From NCBI RefSeq assembly GCF_002802875.1, contig NZ_PEBI01000003.1, forward strand, positions 383,829 to 447,828: DNA of 64,000 nt, in the 5' to 3' direction. Source of the stretch: Bifidobacterium primatium. GTDB lineage: Bacteria > Actinomycetota > Actinomycetes > Actinomycetales > Bifidobacteriaceae. This document shows positions 10,941 to 19,392 of this stretch, one piece after another (position 1 is the stretch's first letter; every line of letters starts with the position of its first letter). The translations under genes and the position numbers were made by a program. The notes beneath the pieces were generated by a model that was not told the DNA's origin, did not search any database, and was given only the letters and a program-made list of their open reading frames with translations.

Positions 10941-11107
10941 GATTCCATCCTTACGTCACATCATCGGAATTTCGAAACGCTCTTCGTTACGCCCATTACG
11001 GATCCCATCCCTGAGGGTCCATGTCATCCACTGCGAGCCGGTACAAAAGCATGGAGCAGTGTAGCAGCACGGGCGAGACAAGCGGCACGGCCCGAGGCAC
11101 TCGGCGT

Positions 11108-12283
11108 CTATGCCTCGAGGGCCGCCTCCAGTCCGGCGGTCACGTCGACCGGATGGCCGAGCTCGGCGAGCGCCGAGCCGAGCACGCCAAGTGCGGTGAC
11201 GACCTTCTGCCGGCTGGCGGTGTATCCCATGTGGCCGATGCGGATGAGGCGGCCGGCCTCGTCGCCGAGGCCTCCGGAGATGTGCAGGCCGTATTCGTCG
11301 TCCATGATGCCGCGCAGCTTCCGATCGTCGATGCCGTCGGGCACGGTGACGGCGGTGACGGAGTTGGCCATGTTGGCGTCGTCATCCACCCATAGCTCCA
11401 ATCCCATGGCGCGGACGCCGGCACGGGTGGCCCTGGCCGCGCGTTCGTGACGGGCGATGGACGCATCGATGCCGCCCTCGTCCATGATGATGTCCAATGC
11501 GGCCTTCAGCCCGTATATCGACGAAATCGGCGGCGTGTACGGCACATAGTCGCGCTCCACCCACTGCCGCCACGGCAGGAACGACAGATACGAACGTTCG
11601 TATCGACCGGTCCGTGCAGTGACGGCCTCGGCACGCTCCCATGCGCGACCGCTCAGGGCGACCAGCGACATGCCGGGCGTCGATCCGAGGCATTTCTGCG
11701 TGCCGGTGACGCATACGTCGACCCCCCATTCGTCGAACCGCACATCGGAGCCGCCAACGCCGGAGACGGAATCGACGATGGTGAGCACGCCACGCTCATG
11801 GCATTCGCGGCAGATGGCCTCCATCGGGTTCTCGGAGGCGGACGGGGTCTCGGAGTGCACGAAGGCCAGAACCTTCGCGTCGGGATGCCGATCGAGCGCC
11901 CCGCGCACCTGGTCGATGGGCACGGACGTGTTGTACGGCACGGCCACGTCGACGACGTCGCCGCCGTAGGCGCGCAGCACCTTGGCGTACCCGGCTCCAT
12001 AGTAGCCCGACGCCAGGTTGACGCATACGTCGCCGGGCTCGACGAGGTTGTAGGCGGCCATCTCCAGCCCGAGAATCGACTCGCCCTCGATCGGCAGTAC
12101 GCGCCCGTTCGTCTTGAACAGCTTCGACAGGTCGGCGCTGACCGACAGCATGAGTTCGACGAAGTTGTCGGTGCGGTGGTGCACCATCTGCTGGCCCATC
12201 GCGGCCAGCACCTGCGGATAGACCGAGCAGGGGCCCGACGCCATCATGAGGTCGGGGATGCGGGTGCGGAATTCGGTGGTCAT
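11108..12283 (-). CDS. Class V aminotransferase (alanine-glyoxylate / serine-pyruvate type)
   Basis: A 391-residue pyridoxal-phosphate enzyme of the class V family that includes alanine:glyoxylate and serine:pyruvate aminotransferases. The PLP lysine is Lys197 in VTGTQKCLG, and Asp171 in TIVDSVSGVG is the residue expected to hold the cofactor ring nitrogen. The N-terminus ASGPCSVYP resembles the family's GPGP substrate loop. The start at 12283 has a full AGGAGG site 6 bases upstream. It is divergent from a ROK regulator, which may control it. The exact amino donor cannot be read from sequence. Confidence 0.85.
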   Translation of the reverse strand: MTTEFRTRIPDLMMASGPCSVYPQVLAAMGQQMVHHRTDNFVELMLSVSADLSKLFKTNGRVLPIEGESILGLEMAAYNLVEPGDVCVNLASGYYGAGYAKVLRAYGGDVVDVAVPYNTSVPIDQVRGALDRHPDAKVLAFVHSETPSASENPMEAICRECHERGVLTIVDSVSGVGGSDVRFDEWGVDVCVTGTQKCLGSTPGMSLVALSGRAWERAEAVTARTGRYERSYLSFLPWRQWVERDYVPYTPPISSIYGLKAALDIIMDEGGIDASIARHERAARATRAGVRAMGLELWVDDDANMANSVTAVTVPDGIDDRKLRGIMDDEYGLHISGGLGDEAGRLIRIGHMGYTASRQKVVTALGVLGSALAELGHPVDVTAGLEAALEA

Positions 12284-12413
12284 GATGCCTCCTATCATTC
12301 GAGACGTTCACTCATCGTCATCGTAGTCGCGGAACATGAACGACGACACTTATCGAAAGGTTGCTCGAAGAAGTGCCGTCAGCCGATACAATGGGCGATG
12401 GAAAGGCTTTCGA

Positions 12414-13547
12414 TTGGCAACTGCAACCACTGCGCAGGTCAAGCTGCATAACCGACACCAGGTACTTGACTACATCTACCGTCACCACGGCTCGTCCAAG
12501 CAGGACATCATGCGCGACCTCGACATGAGCCTGCCGACCATCACGCAGAACCTGCGCGACCTCGAGGCCGAGGGGCTGATCCAGCGTGGTGGACTGTTCA
12601 AATCGACGGGGGGCAGGAAGCCGCAACGATACGTGTTCAACAGCCAGGCGCGATTGTCGATCGGCGTGCGCATGACGGCGAAGCAGATCATCGTATGCGC
12701 GGTGAACCTTCGCGGCGCATGCGTCAAGCGCGCCAGCGGACGCCTGCCATACGCGCATTCGGCGGCGTATTACCATCGCATCTGCCAGTTCGTCAACCAG
12801 TTCATCGACTCTCTCGGCGTGCCGTCACGGACGATTCTGGGGGTATCGTTCTGCATGCAGGGCATCGTCTCCTCCGACGGGCAGAGCATCACGTTCGGCG
12901 AGATCCTCGGCAATACGGGACTGACGACCGATACGTTCAGCCGCGAGATCGACTATCCGTGCACGTTCATCCATGATTCAGACGCATCCGCGATGACCGA
13001 GCTGTGGCTCGACCCGAAGATCGACAACGCGCTGTGCGTGTACCTCGAACCGTACATGGGCGGCGCCATCATCATCGACGGGCGCCTGCGTCAGGGCAGC
13101 AGCATGCGCAACGGCACCATCGAGCACATGACCCTGGTCAAGGACGGAGCCGTCTGCTACTGCGGACGCAAGGGATGCCTCGACGCATACTGCTCGGCGA
13201 GGGTGCTGACGCAAAACCGCGAGGAAAGCCTGGAGGAGTTCTTCAACCAGGTGCGCGACGACGAATACACGCATCGCCGCGTGTTCAACATCTATCTCGA
13301 CAACCTCGCGCTGGCCATCAAGAACATGCGCACCGTGCTCAACTGCGACGTGATCGTGGGAGGGCAGGCCGGGCAGTACTTCACCAACGACGACATGGCG
13401 GACCTCAAGGCCCGCGTGCAGAGGCTCGACTCGTTCCCCGACTGCGAGTTCACCATACGAAAGAGCGCCTGCACGACCGATCAGGACGTGCTGGGCGCGG
13501 CGCTGACCTTCGTGGAGCGGTTCATCGACGAGGTCTGCGGGCGGTAG
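12414..13547 (+). CDS. ROK-family transcriptional regulator
   Basis: A repressor of the ROK (NagC/XylR) type: an N-terminal winged helix (SKQDIMRDLDMSLPTITQNL) followed by a sugar-kinase-like fold. The zinc motif CYCGRKGCLD is present. The TTG start at 12414 is chosen because GGAAAGG lies 6-7 bases upstream and the protein then begins next to the helix-turn-helix; an ATG in frame at 12336 is possible but adds 26 atypical residues. The kinase half lacks an obvious intact phosphate loop, as expected for a regulator. It is divergent from the aminotransferase gene. The inducing sugar is unknown. Confidence 0.85.
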   Translation: MATATTAQVKLHNRHQVLDYIYRHHGSSKQDIMRDLDMSLPTITQNLRDLEAEGLIQRGGLFKSTGGRKPQRYVFNSQARLSIGVRMTAKQIIVCAVNLRGACVKRASGRLPYAHSAAYYHRICQFVNQFIDSLGVPSRTILGVSFCMQGIVSSDGQSITFGEILGNTGLTTDTFSREIDYPCTFIHDSDASAMTELWLDPKIDNALCVYLEPYMGGAIIIDGRLRQGSSMRNGTIEHMTLVKDGAVCYCGRKGCLDAYCSARVLTQNREESLEEFFNQVRDDEYTHRRVFNIYLDNLALAIKNMRTVLNCDVIVGGQAGQYFTNDDMADLKARVQRLDSFPDCEFTIRKSACTTDQDVLGAALTFVERFIDEVCGR

Positions 13548-13620
13548 CCGCGGCAGGTCCCATATGGACCGCCGCGAACGGAACCACATATACGTATATA
13601 TACGTCCAACGCATACGGAA

Positions 13621-13659
13621 AGAGGCCGAGGATACCGGCGATCGGCGTCCTCGGCCTCT
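13621..13659 (+). terminator. Terminator after ROK gene
   Basis: A 12-base perfect inverted repeat, AGAGGCCGAGGA (13621-13632) with its complement at 13648-13659, followed by TGT. It lies 74 bases after the ROK stop. The preceding stretch holds a TA-rich run containing TATACGTATATATACG, with no gene. Confidence 0.65.
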
Positions 13660-13747
13660 TGTCCGCATGTCCGCCCCTTGCAGGAAAGGCCTACGGCGCG
13701 GACATCGAAGGGAGATGTACGTGTCTTCGGACGAAGGCACGATGACA

Positions 13748-13783
13748 GGGGCCCGACGCCATCCCCCAACAACGCCGGGCCCC
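13748..13783 (-). terminator. Hairpin downstream of metY
   Basis: Arms GGGGCCCG (13748-13755) and CGGGCCCC (13776-13783) lie 46 bases after the metY stop on the minus strand. The stem is GC-rich with no clear T tract, so the terminator role is inferred from position. Confidence 0.5.
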
Positions 13784-13828
13784 GTGCATTTTCAGCCGGG
13801 AGTAAGGTTCCCCCATCGTCCTTTCGGA

Positions 13829-15145
13829 CTACTTGGCCAGACCGGACTCACGCACGGCGGCGAAACCGGCCTTGAGGTCATCGAGGATGTCCTCGATGTT
13901 CTCGGTGCCGATGGACAGACGGATGGTGCCCTGGTGGATGCCCTGGTCCTCGAGCTCCTCCAGCGTCTCCTGGGAGTGCGTGGTGGAGGCCGGGTGGATG
14001 ACGAGGGACTTCACGTCGGCCACGTTGGCCAGCAGGCTGAACAGGTGCAGGTTGTTGATGAACACGCGTGCCGCGTCCTTGCCGCCCTTGATGTCGAAGG
14101 TGAAGATGGAGCCGGCGCCGTTCGGGAAGTACTTCTTGTACAGCTCGTGGTCGCGACGGCCCTCGATGGACGGGTGGGAGACGGACTCGACCTCGGGCAC
14201 GGTCTGCAGGTACTCGACGACCTTCAGCGCGTTCTCGACATGACGCTCGACACGCAGCGACAGCGTCTCGGTGCCCTGCAGGAGCAGGAATGCGGCGAAC
14301 GGGGACAGCGTGGCGCCGGTGTCGCGCAGCAGGATGGCGCGGATGCGGGTCACGAACGCGGCGCCGCCCAGGGCCTCGTAGAAGTTCAGGCCGTGGTAGG
14401 ACGGATCCGGCTCGGTCAGGGTCGGGAACTTGCCCGGCACCTCGGCCCAGTTGAACTTGCCGCCCTCGACGACGACGCCGCCCAGCGTGGTTCCGTGGCC
14501 GCCGATGAACTTGGTGGCGGATTCCACGACCACGTCGGCGCCGTGCTCAAGCGGACGGAACAGGTACGGGGTGGCGAAGGTGTTGTCCACGACGACCGGC
14601 AGGTGGTGCTTGTGGGCGATGGCGGAGATGGCCTCGAAGTCCGGCAGGTCGGCGTTCGGGTTGCCGAAGGTCTCGAAGTAGACGAGCTTGGTGTTCTCCT
14701 GGATGGCGTCCTCGAAGTTCTGCGGGACCTCCGGATCGACGAAGGTGGTGGTGATGCCGTCGCGCGGCAGCGTGTGCTTGAGCAGGTTGAAGGTGCCGCC
14801 GTAGATGTTCTTGGAGGAGACGATGTGGTCGCCGGACTGGGTGATGTTGCGCACGGCGTACTCGACGGCCGCGGCGCCCGAGGCGACCGCGATGCCGGCG
14901 GTGCCGCCTTCAAGGGCGGCGATGCGGTCCTCGAACACGCCCTGGGTGGAGTTGGTCAGACGACCGTAGATGTTGCCCGGGTCGGCCAGTCCGAAGCGGG
15001 CCTCGGCGTGGTCGAAGTCATGGAAGACGTAGGAGGTGGTGGCGTAGATCGGGACGGCGCGGGAATCGGTCGCCGGATCGGCCTGCTCCTGGCCGACGTG
15101 CAGCTGCAGGGTTTCGAAACGGTAGTTCTTGTTCTTCTCAGCCAT
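13829..15145 (-). CDS. metY: O-acetylhomoserine sulfhydrylase
   Basis: A 438-residue Cys/Met-metabolism PLP enzyme. It should convert O-acetylhomoserine and sulfide to homocysteine for methionine synthesis. The N-terminal [10 protein letters not shown] and the motif [20 protein letters not shown] are typical of the O-acetylhomoserine sulfhydrylase branch rather than of shorter cystathionine synthases. The PLP lysine lies in [11 protein letters not shown]. The start at 15145 has AAGGAG 9 bases upstream; an in-frame start at 15202 would add a poor extension. A perfect 8-base inverted repeat 82 bases upstream may be its operator. No other methionine gene is adjacent. Confidence 0.9.
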   Translation of the reverse strand: MAEKNKNYRFETLQLHVGQEQADPATDSRAVPIYATTSYVFHDFDHAEARFGLADPGNIYGRLTNSTQGVFEDRIAALEGGTAGIAVASGAAAVEYAVRNITQSGDHIVSSKNIYGGTFNLLKHTLPRDGITTTFVDPEVPQNFEDAIQENTKLVYFETFGNPNADLPDFEAISAIAHKHHLPVVVDNTFATPYLFRPLEHGADVVVESATKFIGGHGTTLGGVVVEGGKFNWAEVPGKFPTLTEPDPSYHGLNFYEALGGAAFVTRIRAILLRDTGATLSPFAAFLLLQGTETLSLRVERHVENALKVVEYLQTVPEVESVSHPSIEGRRDHELYKKYFPNGAGSIFTFDIKGGKDAARVFINNLHLFSLLANVADVKSLVIHPASTTHSQETLEELEDQGIHQGTIRLSIGTENIEDILDDLKAGFAAVRESGLAK

Positions 15146-15227
15146 GATGGTGAGCTCCTTCAAGTTCGTGTCTGGCTTGTTTTTGGTTGATGACTGTGAC
15201 AATATCCGCTCGAAGCCCCTGTTTTCA

Positions 15228-15248
15228 AGCCAAAACGGGCTTTTGGCT
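15228..15248. promoter_or_regulatory. Inverted repeat upstream of metY
   Basis: AGCCAAAA and TTTTGGCT separated by five bases (CGGGC). It lies in the probable promoter region of metY, so it could be an operator or a leader hairpin. No riboswitch consensus such as a SAM-I core was recognised in this leader. Confidence 0.4.
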
Positions 15249-15371
15249 ATCAGGGTTGGTTATAGCCTTTTCCCAGTCGCATGTTCCCCAATGGTTTGTC
15301 GACGCCTGGGTGCGGCCGGTTTTCCCGCGGTTTTTTCATGACACGCCGATGGCCTCCCGCGCGCCGGCGGA

Positions 15372-15470
15372 TTGTGGACACGGGGCCGGACCATCCACAT
15401 GCGGCCGGGCGTACGGGCCGGTCGTCCACATGCGCCGGCCAAGGGTGGCACGGTTTTCCACATGCACCGA
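15372..15470. repeat. Cluster of TCCACA-type repeats before yraN-comM-dprA
   Basis: The gene-free stretch 15146-15511 contains four copies of a TCCACA-centred motif: one inverted (complement of 15372-15380) and three direct at 15391-15399, 15422-15430 and 15454-15462. The direct copies share TCCACATGC and are spaced 31 and 32 bases apart, about three helix turns. The cores resemble DnaA boxes (TTATCCACA); the last one, TTTTCCACA, differs at one base. Function is unknown. No gene is visible in the stretch. Confidence 0.5.
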
Positions 15471-15511
15471 AAACCATGCCGCGCCGGCGACGATTGTGAT
15501 GGACTCGAACC

Positions 15512-15994
15512 ATGAACCGAACATCATCCCTGCAGACGGCGCAAGACGCCAGAGCGCATGCGGCCGCCACGCCGACGCATGCGCCGCAACATCTCATCCA
15601 ACTCACCATGCAGCTGCACCGGCCGGGGCTCACTCCACGCCAGCTCGGTCGCATAGGCGAGGACTACGCGGCCCTGTGGCTACGGAACCGCGGCTGGACC
15701 ATCATCGACCGCAACTGGAGATCCCGGTACGGCGAACTCGACATCATCGCCATCGACCGTGTGGGGCAGCTCGCCTTCGTCGAGGTGAAGACCCGGCGCA
15801 GCGCGCATTTCGGCGCCCCGCAGGATGCCGTCGACGCGCACAAGCGCATGGCGCTGCGGCGGGCCGGACTGCAATGGCTGCAGGAGCACGGCCGTGACGT
15901 GCCGCACATGGGCATGAGGTTCGACGTACTCGCCCTCAGCGTGCTTGCCGGACGCAGGGCCCCGCAGATCCGGCACATACCGGGGGCGTTCTGA
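15512..15994 (+). CDS. yraN: YraN/UPF0102 family nuclease-like protein
   Basis: A 160-residue member of the UPF0102 family, a small PD-(D/E)XK nuclease-like fold. The conserved core is clear: GEDYAALWLRNRGW, then GELDIIA and FVEVKTRR, where Glu, Asp, Glu and Lys form the putative metal site. A basic, Thr/Ala-rich tail of about 30 residues precedes the core; Met33 (15608) is an alternative start giving a normal family length. The stop overlaps the comM start by one base. The family is often beside comM/dprA and may act in recombination or transformation; its exact role is not established. Confidence 0.85.
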   Translation: MNRTSSLQTAQDARAHAAATPTHAPQHLIQLTMQLHRPGLTPRQLGRIGEDYAALWLRNRGWTIIDRNWRSRYGELDIIAIDRVGQLAFVEVKTRRSAHFGAPQDAVDAHKRMALRRAGLQWLQEHGRDVPHMGMRFDVLALSVLAGRRAPQIRHIPGAF

Positions 15995-17529
15995 TGGCCA
16001 TCGGATCCGTGACCTCCGTGGGCCTCGTCGGGCTGAAGGCCTTCACCATCACCATGCAGGCGTACGTCTCGCCCGGACTGCCGTACTTCTCCATCATCGG
16101 CCTGCCCGACACTTCGCTTTCCGAAGCGCGCGAGCGGGTCAGGTCGGCCTGCTCCTCGACCGGGTTCGCATGGCCCCAGACGCGGGTGACGGTGAACCTC
16201 TCCCCCGCCTCGCTGCCGAAAAGCGGCGCGAGCCACGACCTGGCCATCGCGGCGAGCGTGCTGTGCGCAGGAGGGGCCATACCCCATGACGTCCTGGAGC
16301 ATACGCTGGTGATGGGAGAGCTGCGACTCGACGGCTGCGTGCTGCCGATCAACGGGCTGCTGCCGATACTGCTGCACGCGCGGGCCTGCGGAATCCGCCG
16401 GGCGTTCATCCCGCAGGGCAACCTCGACGAGGCACGGCTCGTGACCGACATCACGCTCGTGCCCGTCCGCCATGTAGGCGAGCTCATGGAGCATCTGGGC
16501 GGCCGTGCGAAATACCGCATACCGGACGACGCCGGAGCCTTCTCCCCTCCCACGTCCATCGAGGACGGACTGCGCGAGAGGGAGGTCCCCGACATGCGTC
16601 AGGTCATCGGCCAGGATCATATCAAATGGGCGTTGGAGGTGGCGGCGGCCGGTGGGCATCACATGATCATGGTCGGGCCGCCGGGTGCGGGCAAGACCAT
16701 GCTGGCCTCCCGTCTTCCCGGCATCATGCCGCCGCTGAACGAACGCCAGCAGCTCGAGGTGGCGTCCATACGCTCCATCTGCGGAACGCTGCCGTCCTAT
16801 GGCATATGCGACGTTCCCCCGTACGAGGCGCCCCACCACACGGCGAGCGTCGCATCCCTGGTGGGCGGCGGCGCGGGCATCGCCAGCCCCGGCGCCATAT
16901 CCCGCGCGCATGACGGGGTGCTGTTCATGGACGAGGCGCCCGAGTTCCAGCCCCGTGTGCTGCAGACCATACGCGAGCCGCTGGAGACCGGCTTCGTCTC
17001 CATATCACGCGCCAAGGGGACGGCGCACTATCCGGCGAGGTTCCAGCTCGTCATGGCCGCCAACCCCTGCCCGTGCGGCTTCGGCTGGGGCAACGGCGAG
17101 CGCTGCGTATGCAGCGTCAAGGAACGCACCCGGTACTGGAACCGGCTGTCCGGCCCGATTCTGGATCGCATCGACATTCAGGTGACGGTGCCGCCGATAT
17201 CGGATCTCACATCGGAGAGGAACCGTCCGAGCGAGTCCAGCCACGACATCCGTCTGCGCGTCATTGCGGCGCGCCAGGCCGCCGCCGAACGGTACCGCAT
17301 GCATGGATGGCCCTGCAACGCCAAGGCCAGCGGAGAATGGCTGCGCGCCAACACGTCGCGCAAGGCCATGGCCCCGGTCGCCGCCGCAGTGGAGGACCAG
17401 CGCCTGAGCCTGCGCGGCGCGGACCGTGCCCTGCGTCTGGCATGGACGCTCGCGGACGTGTCCGGACGCACGTCGCCGGGCCCCGAGGACGTGGCCTGCG
17501 GCATATCCATGCGTACAAGGCTGCAATGA
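15994..17529 (+). CDS. comM: ComM/YifB-family AAA+ ATPase
   Basis: A 511-residue magnesium-chelatase-like AAA+ protein. ComM is a branch-migration helicase that helps integrate single-stranded DNA during natural transformation. The N-terminal ChlI-like domain (GLPDTSLSEARERVRSA) is followed by Walker A GPPGAGKTM, Walker B VLFMDEAPEF and the Cys-rich NPCPCGFGWGNGERC region, which probably binds zinc. The C-terminal domain contains the usual LSLRGADRALRLAWTLAD helices. The start ATG overlaps the yraN stop, and dprA follows 19 bases later, so the three genes form one operon. Confidence 0.92.
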   Translation: MAIGSVTSVGLVGLKAFTITMQAYVSPGLPYFSIIGLPDTSLSEARERVRSACSSTGFAWPQTRVTVNLSPASLPKSGASHDLAIAASVLCAGGAIPHDVLEHTLVMGELRLDGCVLPINGLLPILLHARACGIRRAFIPQGNLDEARLVTDITLVPVRHVGELMEHLGGRAKYRIPDDAGAFSPPTSIEDGLREREVPDMRQVIGQDHIKWALEVAAAGGHHMIMVGPPGAGKTMLASRLPGIMPPLNERQQLEVASIRSICGTLPSYGICDVPPYEAPHHTASVASLVGGGAGIASPGAISRAHDGVLFMDEAPEFQPRVLQTIREPLETGFVSISRAKGTAHYPARFQLVMAANPCPCGFGWGNGERCVCSVKERTRYWNRLSGPILDRIDIQVTVPPISDLTSERNRPSESSHDIRLRVIAARQAAAERYRMHGWPCNAKASGEWLRANTSRKAMAPVAAAVEDQRLSLRGADRALRLAWTLADVSGRTSPGPEDVACGISMRTRLQ

Positions 17530-17548
17530 AACGAGAAGGGAAACGACC

Positions 17549-19000
17549 ATGACCGACGCCTCGACCCTGCCGCTGGACGCCGACACCCTGGCGATGGCGG
17601 TGCTGACCTTCTGCGGCGACGGACCGGATGCACTGATGTTCGCCGCCCTCAAGGGAGCGGCAAGCCCGCGGCTGCTGCTGACGCTGATAGCACGGACCGA
17701 ATACGCCGCATGCCCTGCGTGGCTGCTCGGCGATGACGAGAAAGGAACCTCGCGGGCTTCGGACGCCTGCGGAAACCCGACGGATCCGGCGGTCGATTCG
17801 CAGCTCGACCGCATATTCGCCACCGGACTCACCCGCTGGGGACGAAGGGCGGACCTCCAGGCCATGAAAAGCTTCCACACCGCCGTGGCCCGTTGGCGGC
17901 AACGGCTCGCCCGCATGCGGATCGAATCGTTCGGCAGACTCGCCGACCAGCTCACCTGCGGCGGCGGCCAATGGCTCATCTCGCCATCGTCTCCGCAATG
18001 GCCCGGGCAGCTCAACGATCTCGCCATCCGTTCGGACTGGGCACCGCCGTTGTGTCTGTGGGGCATGGGCGACCCGTCTGCCCTGACGAGCTGCGAGGCG
18101 CCCGTGGCAGTGGTCGGCTCCCGCGAGGTGACCGACTATGGGCGGTATGTGGCACGGAACGTGGGACTCGAGGCGGCGCGCCACGGCCATCTGGTGGTCT
18201 CGGGAGGCGCAATGGGAGCGGATGCGGCGGCCCACTGGGGCGCGATCGCGGCCCAGGACGAGCGTATCGCCGGCGACGACCCCGACCATGCCGGACGCAC
18301 GGTGGCGGTGTTCGCCGGCGGCCTCGACCACCGCGGTCCCGCGCGCAACATGCCGTTGTTCGACGCCATCGTCGAACATGGCGGCGCGCTCGTCAGCGAA
18401 ATGCCGCCCGGCACCATACCGGAGGCCCGCAGGTTCCTGCTGCGCAACCGCATCATCGCCGCGATGGCCGGGACCATCGTCATCGCCCAGGCGCGTCACC
18501 GGTCCGGGGCGCTCAACACCGCCACATGGGCGGCCGAGATGAGCCGTGACGTGTACGCGGCGCCCGGCGACATCGACGAGCCATACAACACCGGATGCAA
18601 CCGGCTCGTCCATGACGGCAAGGCCACGCTGCTTGCCTCGGCCACCGACATCGGCGACATATGCCATGCAGGCCATGACCCGCTCATCCGACCCGTCGCC
18701 GAGAGGAACGCACCGCCGGAACCCCGCGACGAGGAAGCCGGGGAGACGGGGACGGACGGAACGCTGAACCGCCAGCAGAGGGCCGTGGTCACGGCCATCC
18801 GCAGCTGCCGTCGACGGCATGTAGCCGCGACGCCCGACACGATACTCGACTATCTCAGACGCCGGCACCCCTCATGGCGTTGCAGCGCCGCCACGGTGCA
18901 GATCACATTGGCGGCCCTGGAAACCGCCCGAATCATCGACATGACCGGACGCGATGGCATCCGGCTCGTCACATCCCGCCAGCCGGACGCGACGGCCTAG
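17549..19000 (+). CDS. dprA: DNA-processing protein DprA
   Basis: A 483-residue DprA/Smf protein, which loads RecA on incoming single-stranded DNA in transformation. The Rossmann core shows VVGSREVTDYG, VVSGGAMGADAAAHWGA, TVAVFAGGLDHRGPARN and GALVSEMPPGT. A winged-helix domain fills the last 70 residues (RRRHPSWRCSAATVQITLAAL). The poorly conserved N-terminal 150 residues are probably a SAM-like domain and make the protein longer than the common 300-400 residues. The start at 17549 has GAAGGGAAA upstream. It is the last gene of the yraN-comM-dprA operon, convergent with the MGMT gene 4 bases away. Confidence 0.92.
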   Translation: MTDASTLPLDADTLAMAVLTFCGDGPDALMFAALKGAASPRLLLTLIARTEYAACPAWLLGDDEKGTSRASDACGNPTDPAVDSQLDRIFATGLTRWGRRADLQAMKSFHTAVARWRQRLARMRIESFGRLADQLTCGGGQWLISPSSPQWPGQLNDLAIRSDWAPPLCLWGMGDPSALTSCEAPVAVVGSREVTDYGRYVARNVGLEAARHGHLVVSGGAMGADAAAHWGAIAAQDERIAGDDPDHAGRTVAVFAGGLDHRGPARNMPLFDAIVEHGGALVSEMPPGTIPEARRFLLRNRIIAAMAGTIVIAQARHRSGALNTATWAAEMSRDVYAAPGDIDEPYNTGCNRLVHDGKATLLASATDIGDICHAGHDPLIRPVAERNAPPEPRDEEAGETGTDGTLNRQQRAVVTAIRSCRRRHVAATPDTILDYLRRRHPSWRCSAATVQITLAALETARIIDMTGRDGIRLVTSRQPDATA

Positions 19001-19004
19001 CGGA

Positions 19005-19343
19005 TCAGGCCCGCCAAAGACAGCGTTCCAGGTCGACGCGCCAGCCGCCCGCACCGGCGTTCACGCCGTCCGCGGGCGGCACGAACACCACCCCTTCCTC
19101 CTCGAGCAGGGTTCTCTGGCGCTCCGGCCCTCCGAACGCGAATCCCGGGGCAAGCGATCCATCGCGGAACACCACGCGATGGCAGGGGATCACGCCGGGC
19201 TCGGGGTTGGCGTGCAGCGCGAACCCGACGAACCGCGCGTTGCGCGGGGCGCCGGCAAGCGCCGCCACCTGACCGTATGTGGCGACCGTGCCACGGGGAA
19301 TGCGCCGCACCACGGCATACACTTTCTGCGAAAACGTCTCCAT
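19005..19343 (-). CDS. Short MGMT-family DNA methyltransferase protein
   Basis: A 112-residue protein consisting only of the C-terminal DNA-binding domain of O6-alkylguanine-DNA alkyltransferase. The active-site motif reads IPCHRVV, so the acceptor Cys54 is present, unlike the ATL proteins of the same length that have Trp there. The helix-turn-helix segment RGTVATYGQVAALAG is normal. It could be a minimal Ogt or a PCHR-retaining ATL. The start at 19343 follows GGGG; a start 9 bases upstream is possible. It is convergent with dprA. Confidence 0.8.
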   Translation of the reverse strand: METFSQKVYAVVRRIPRGTVATYGQVAALAGAPRNARFVGFALHANPEPGVIPCHRVVFRDGSLAPGFAFGGPERQRTLLEEEGVVFVPPADGVNAGAGGWRVDLERCLWRA

Positions 19344-19392
19344 GAACCCCATTATGGCCGTTACGGCCCGGCCTTGTGCGACAATCGTGGGT

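Noticed and set aside
13004..15190. Plus-strand frame of 728 codons over the ROK gene and metY
   Set aside because: It spans two real genes and two hairpins and has low-complexity Gly/Asp/Val composition typical of antisense in GC-rich DNA.
15146..15228. SAM or T-box riboswitch upstream of metY
   Set aside because: The leader is short and shows only a single inverted repeat; no conserved riboswitch core could be recognised.
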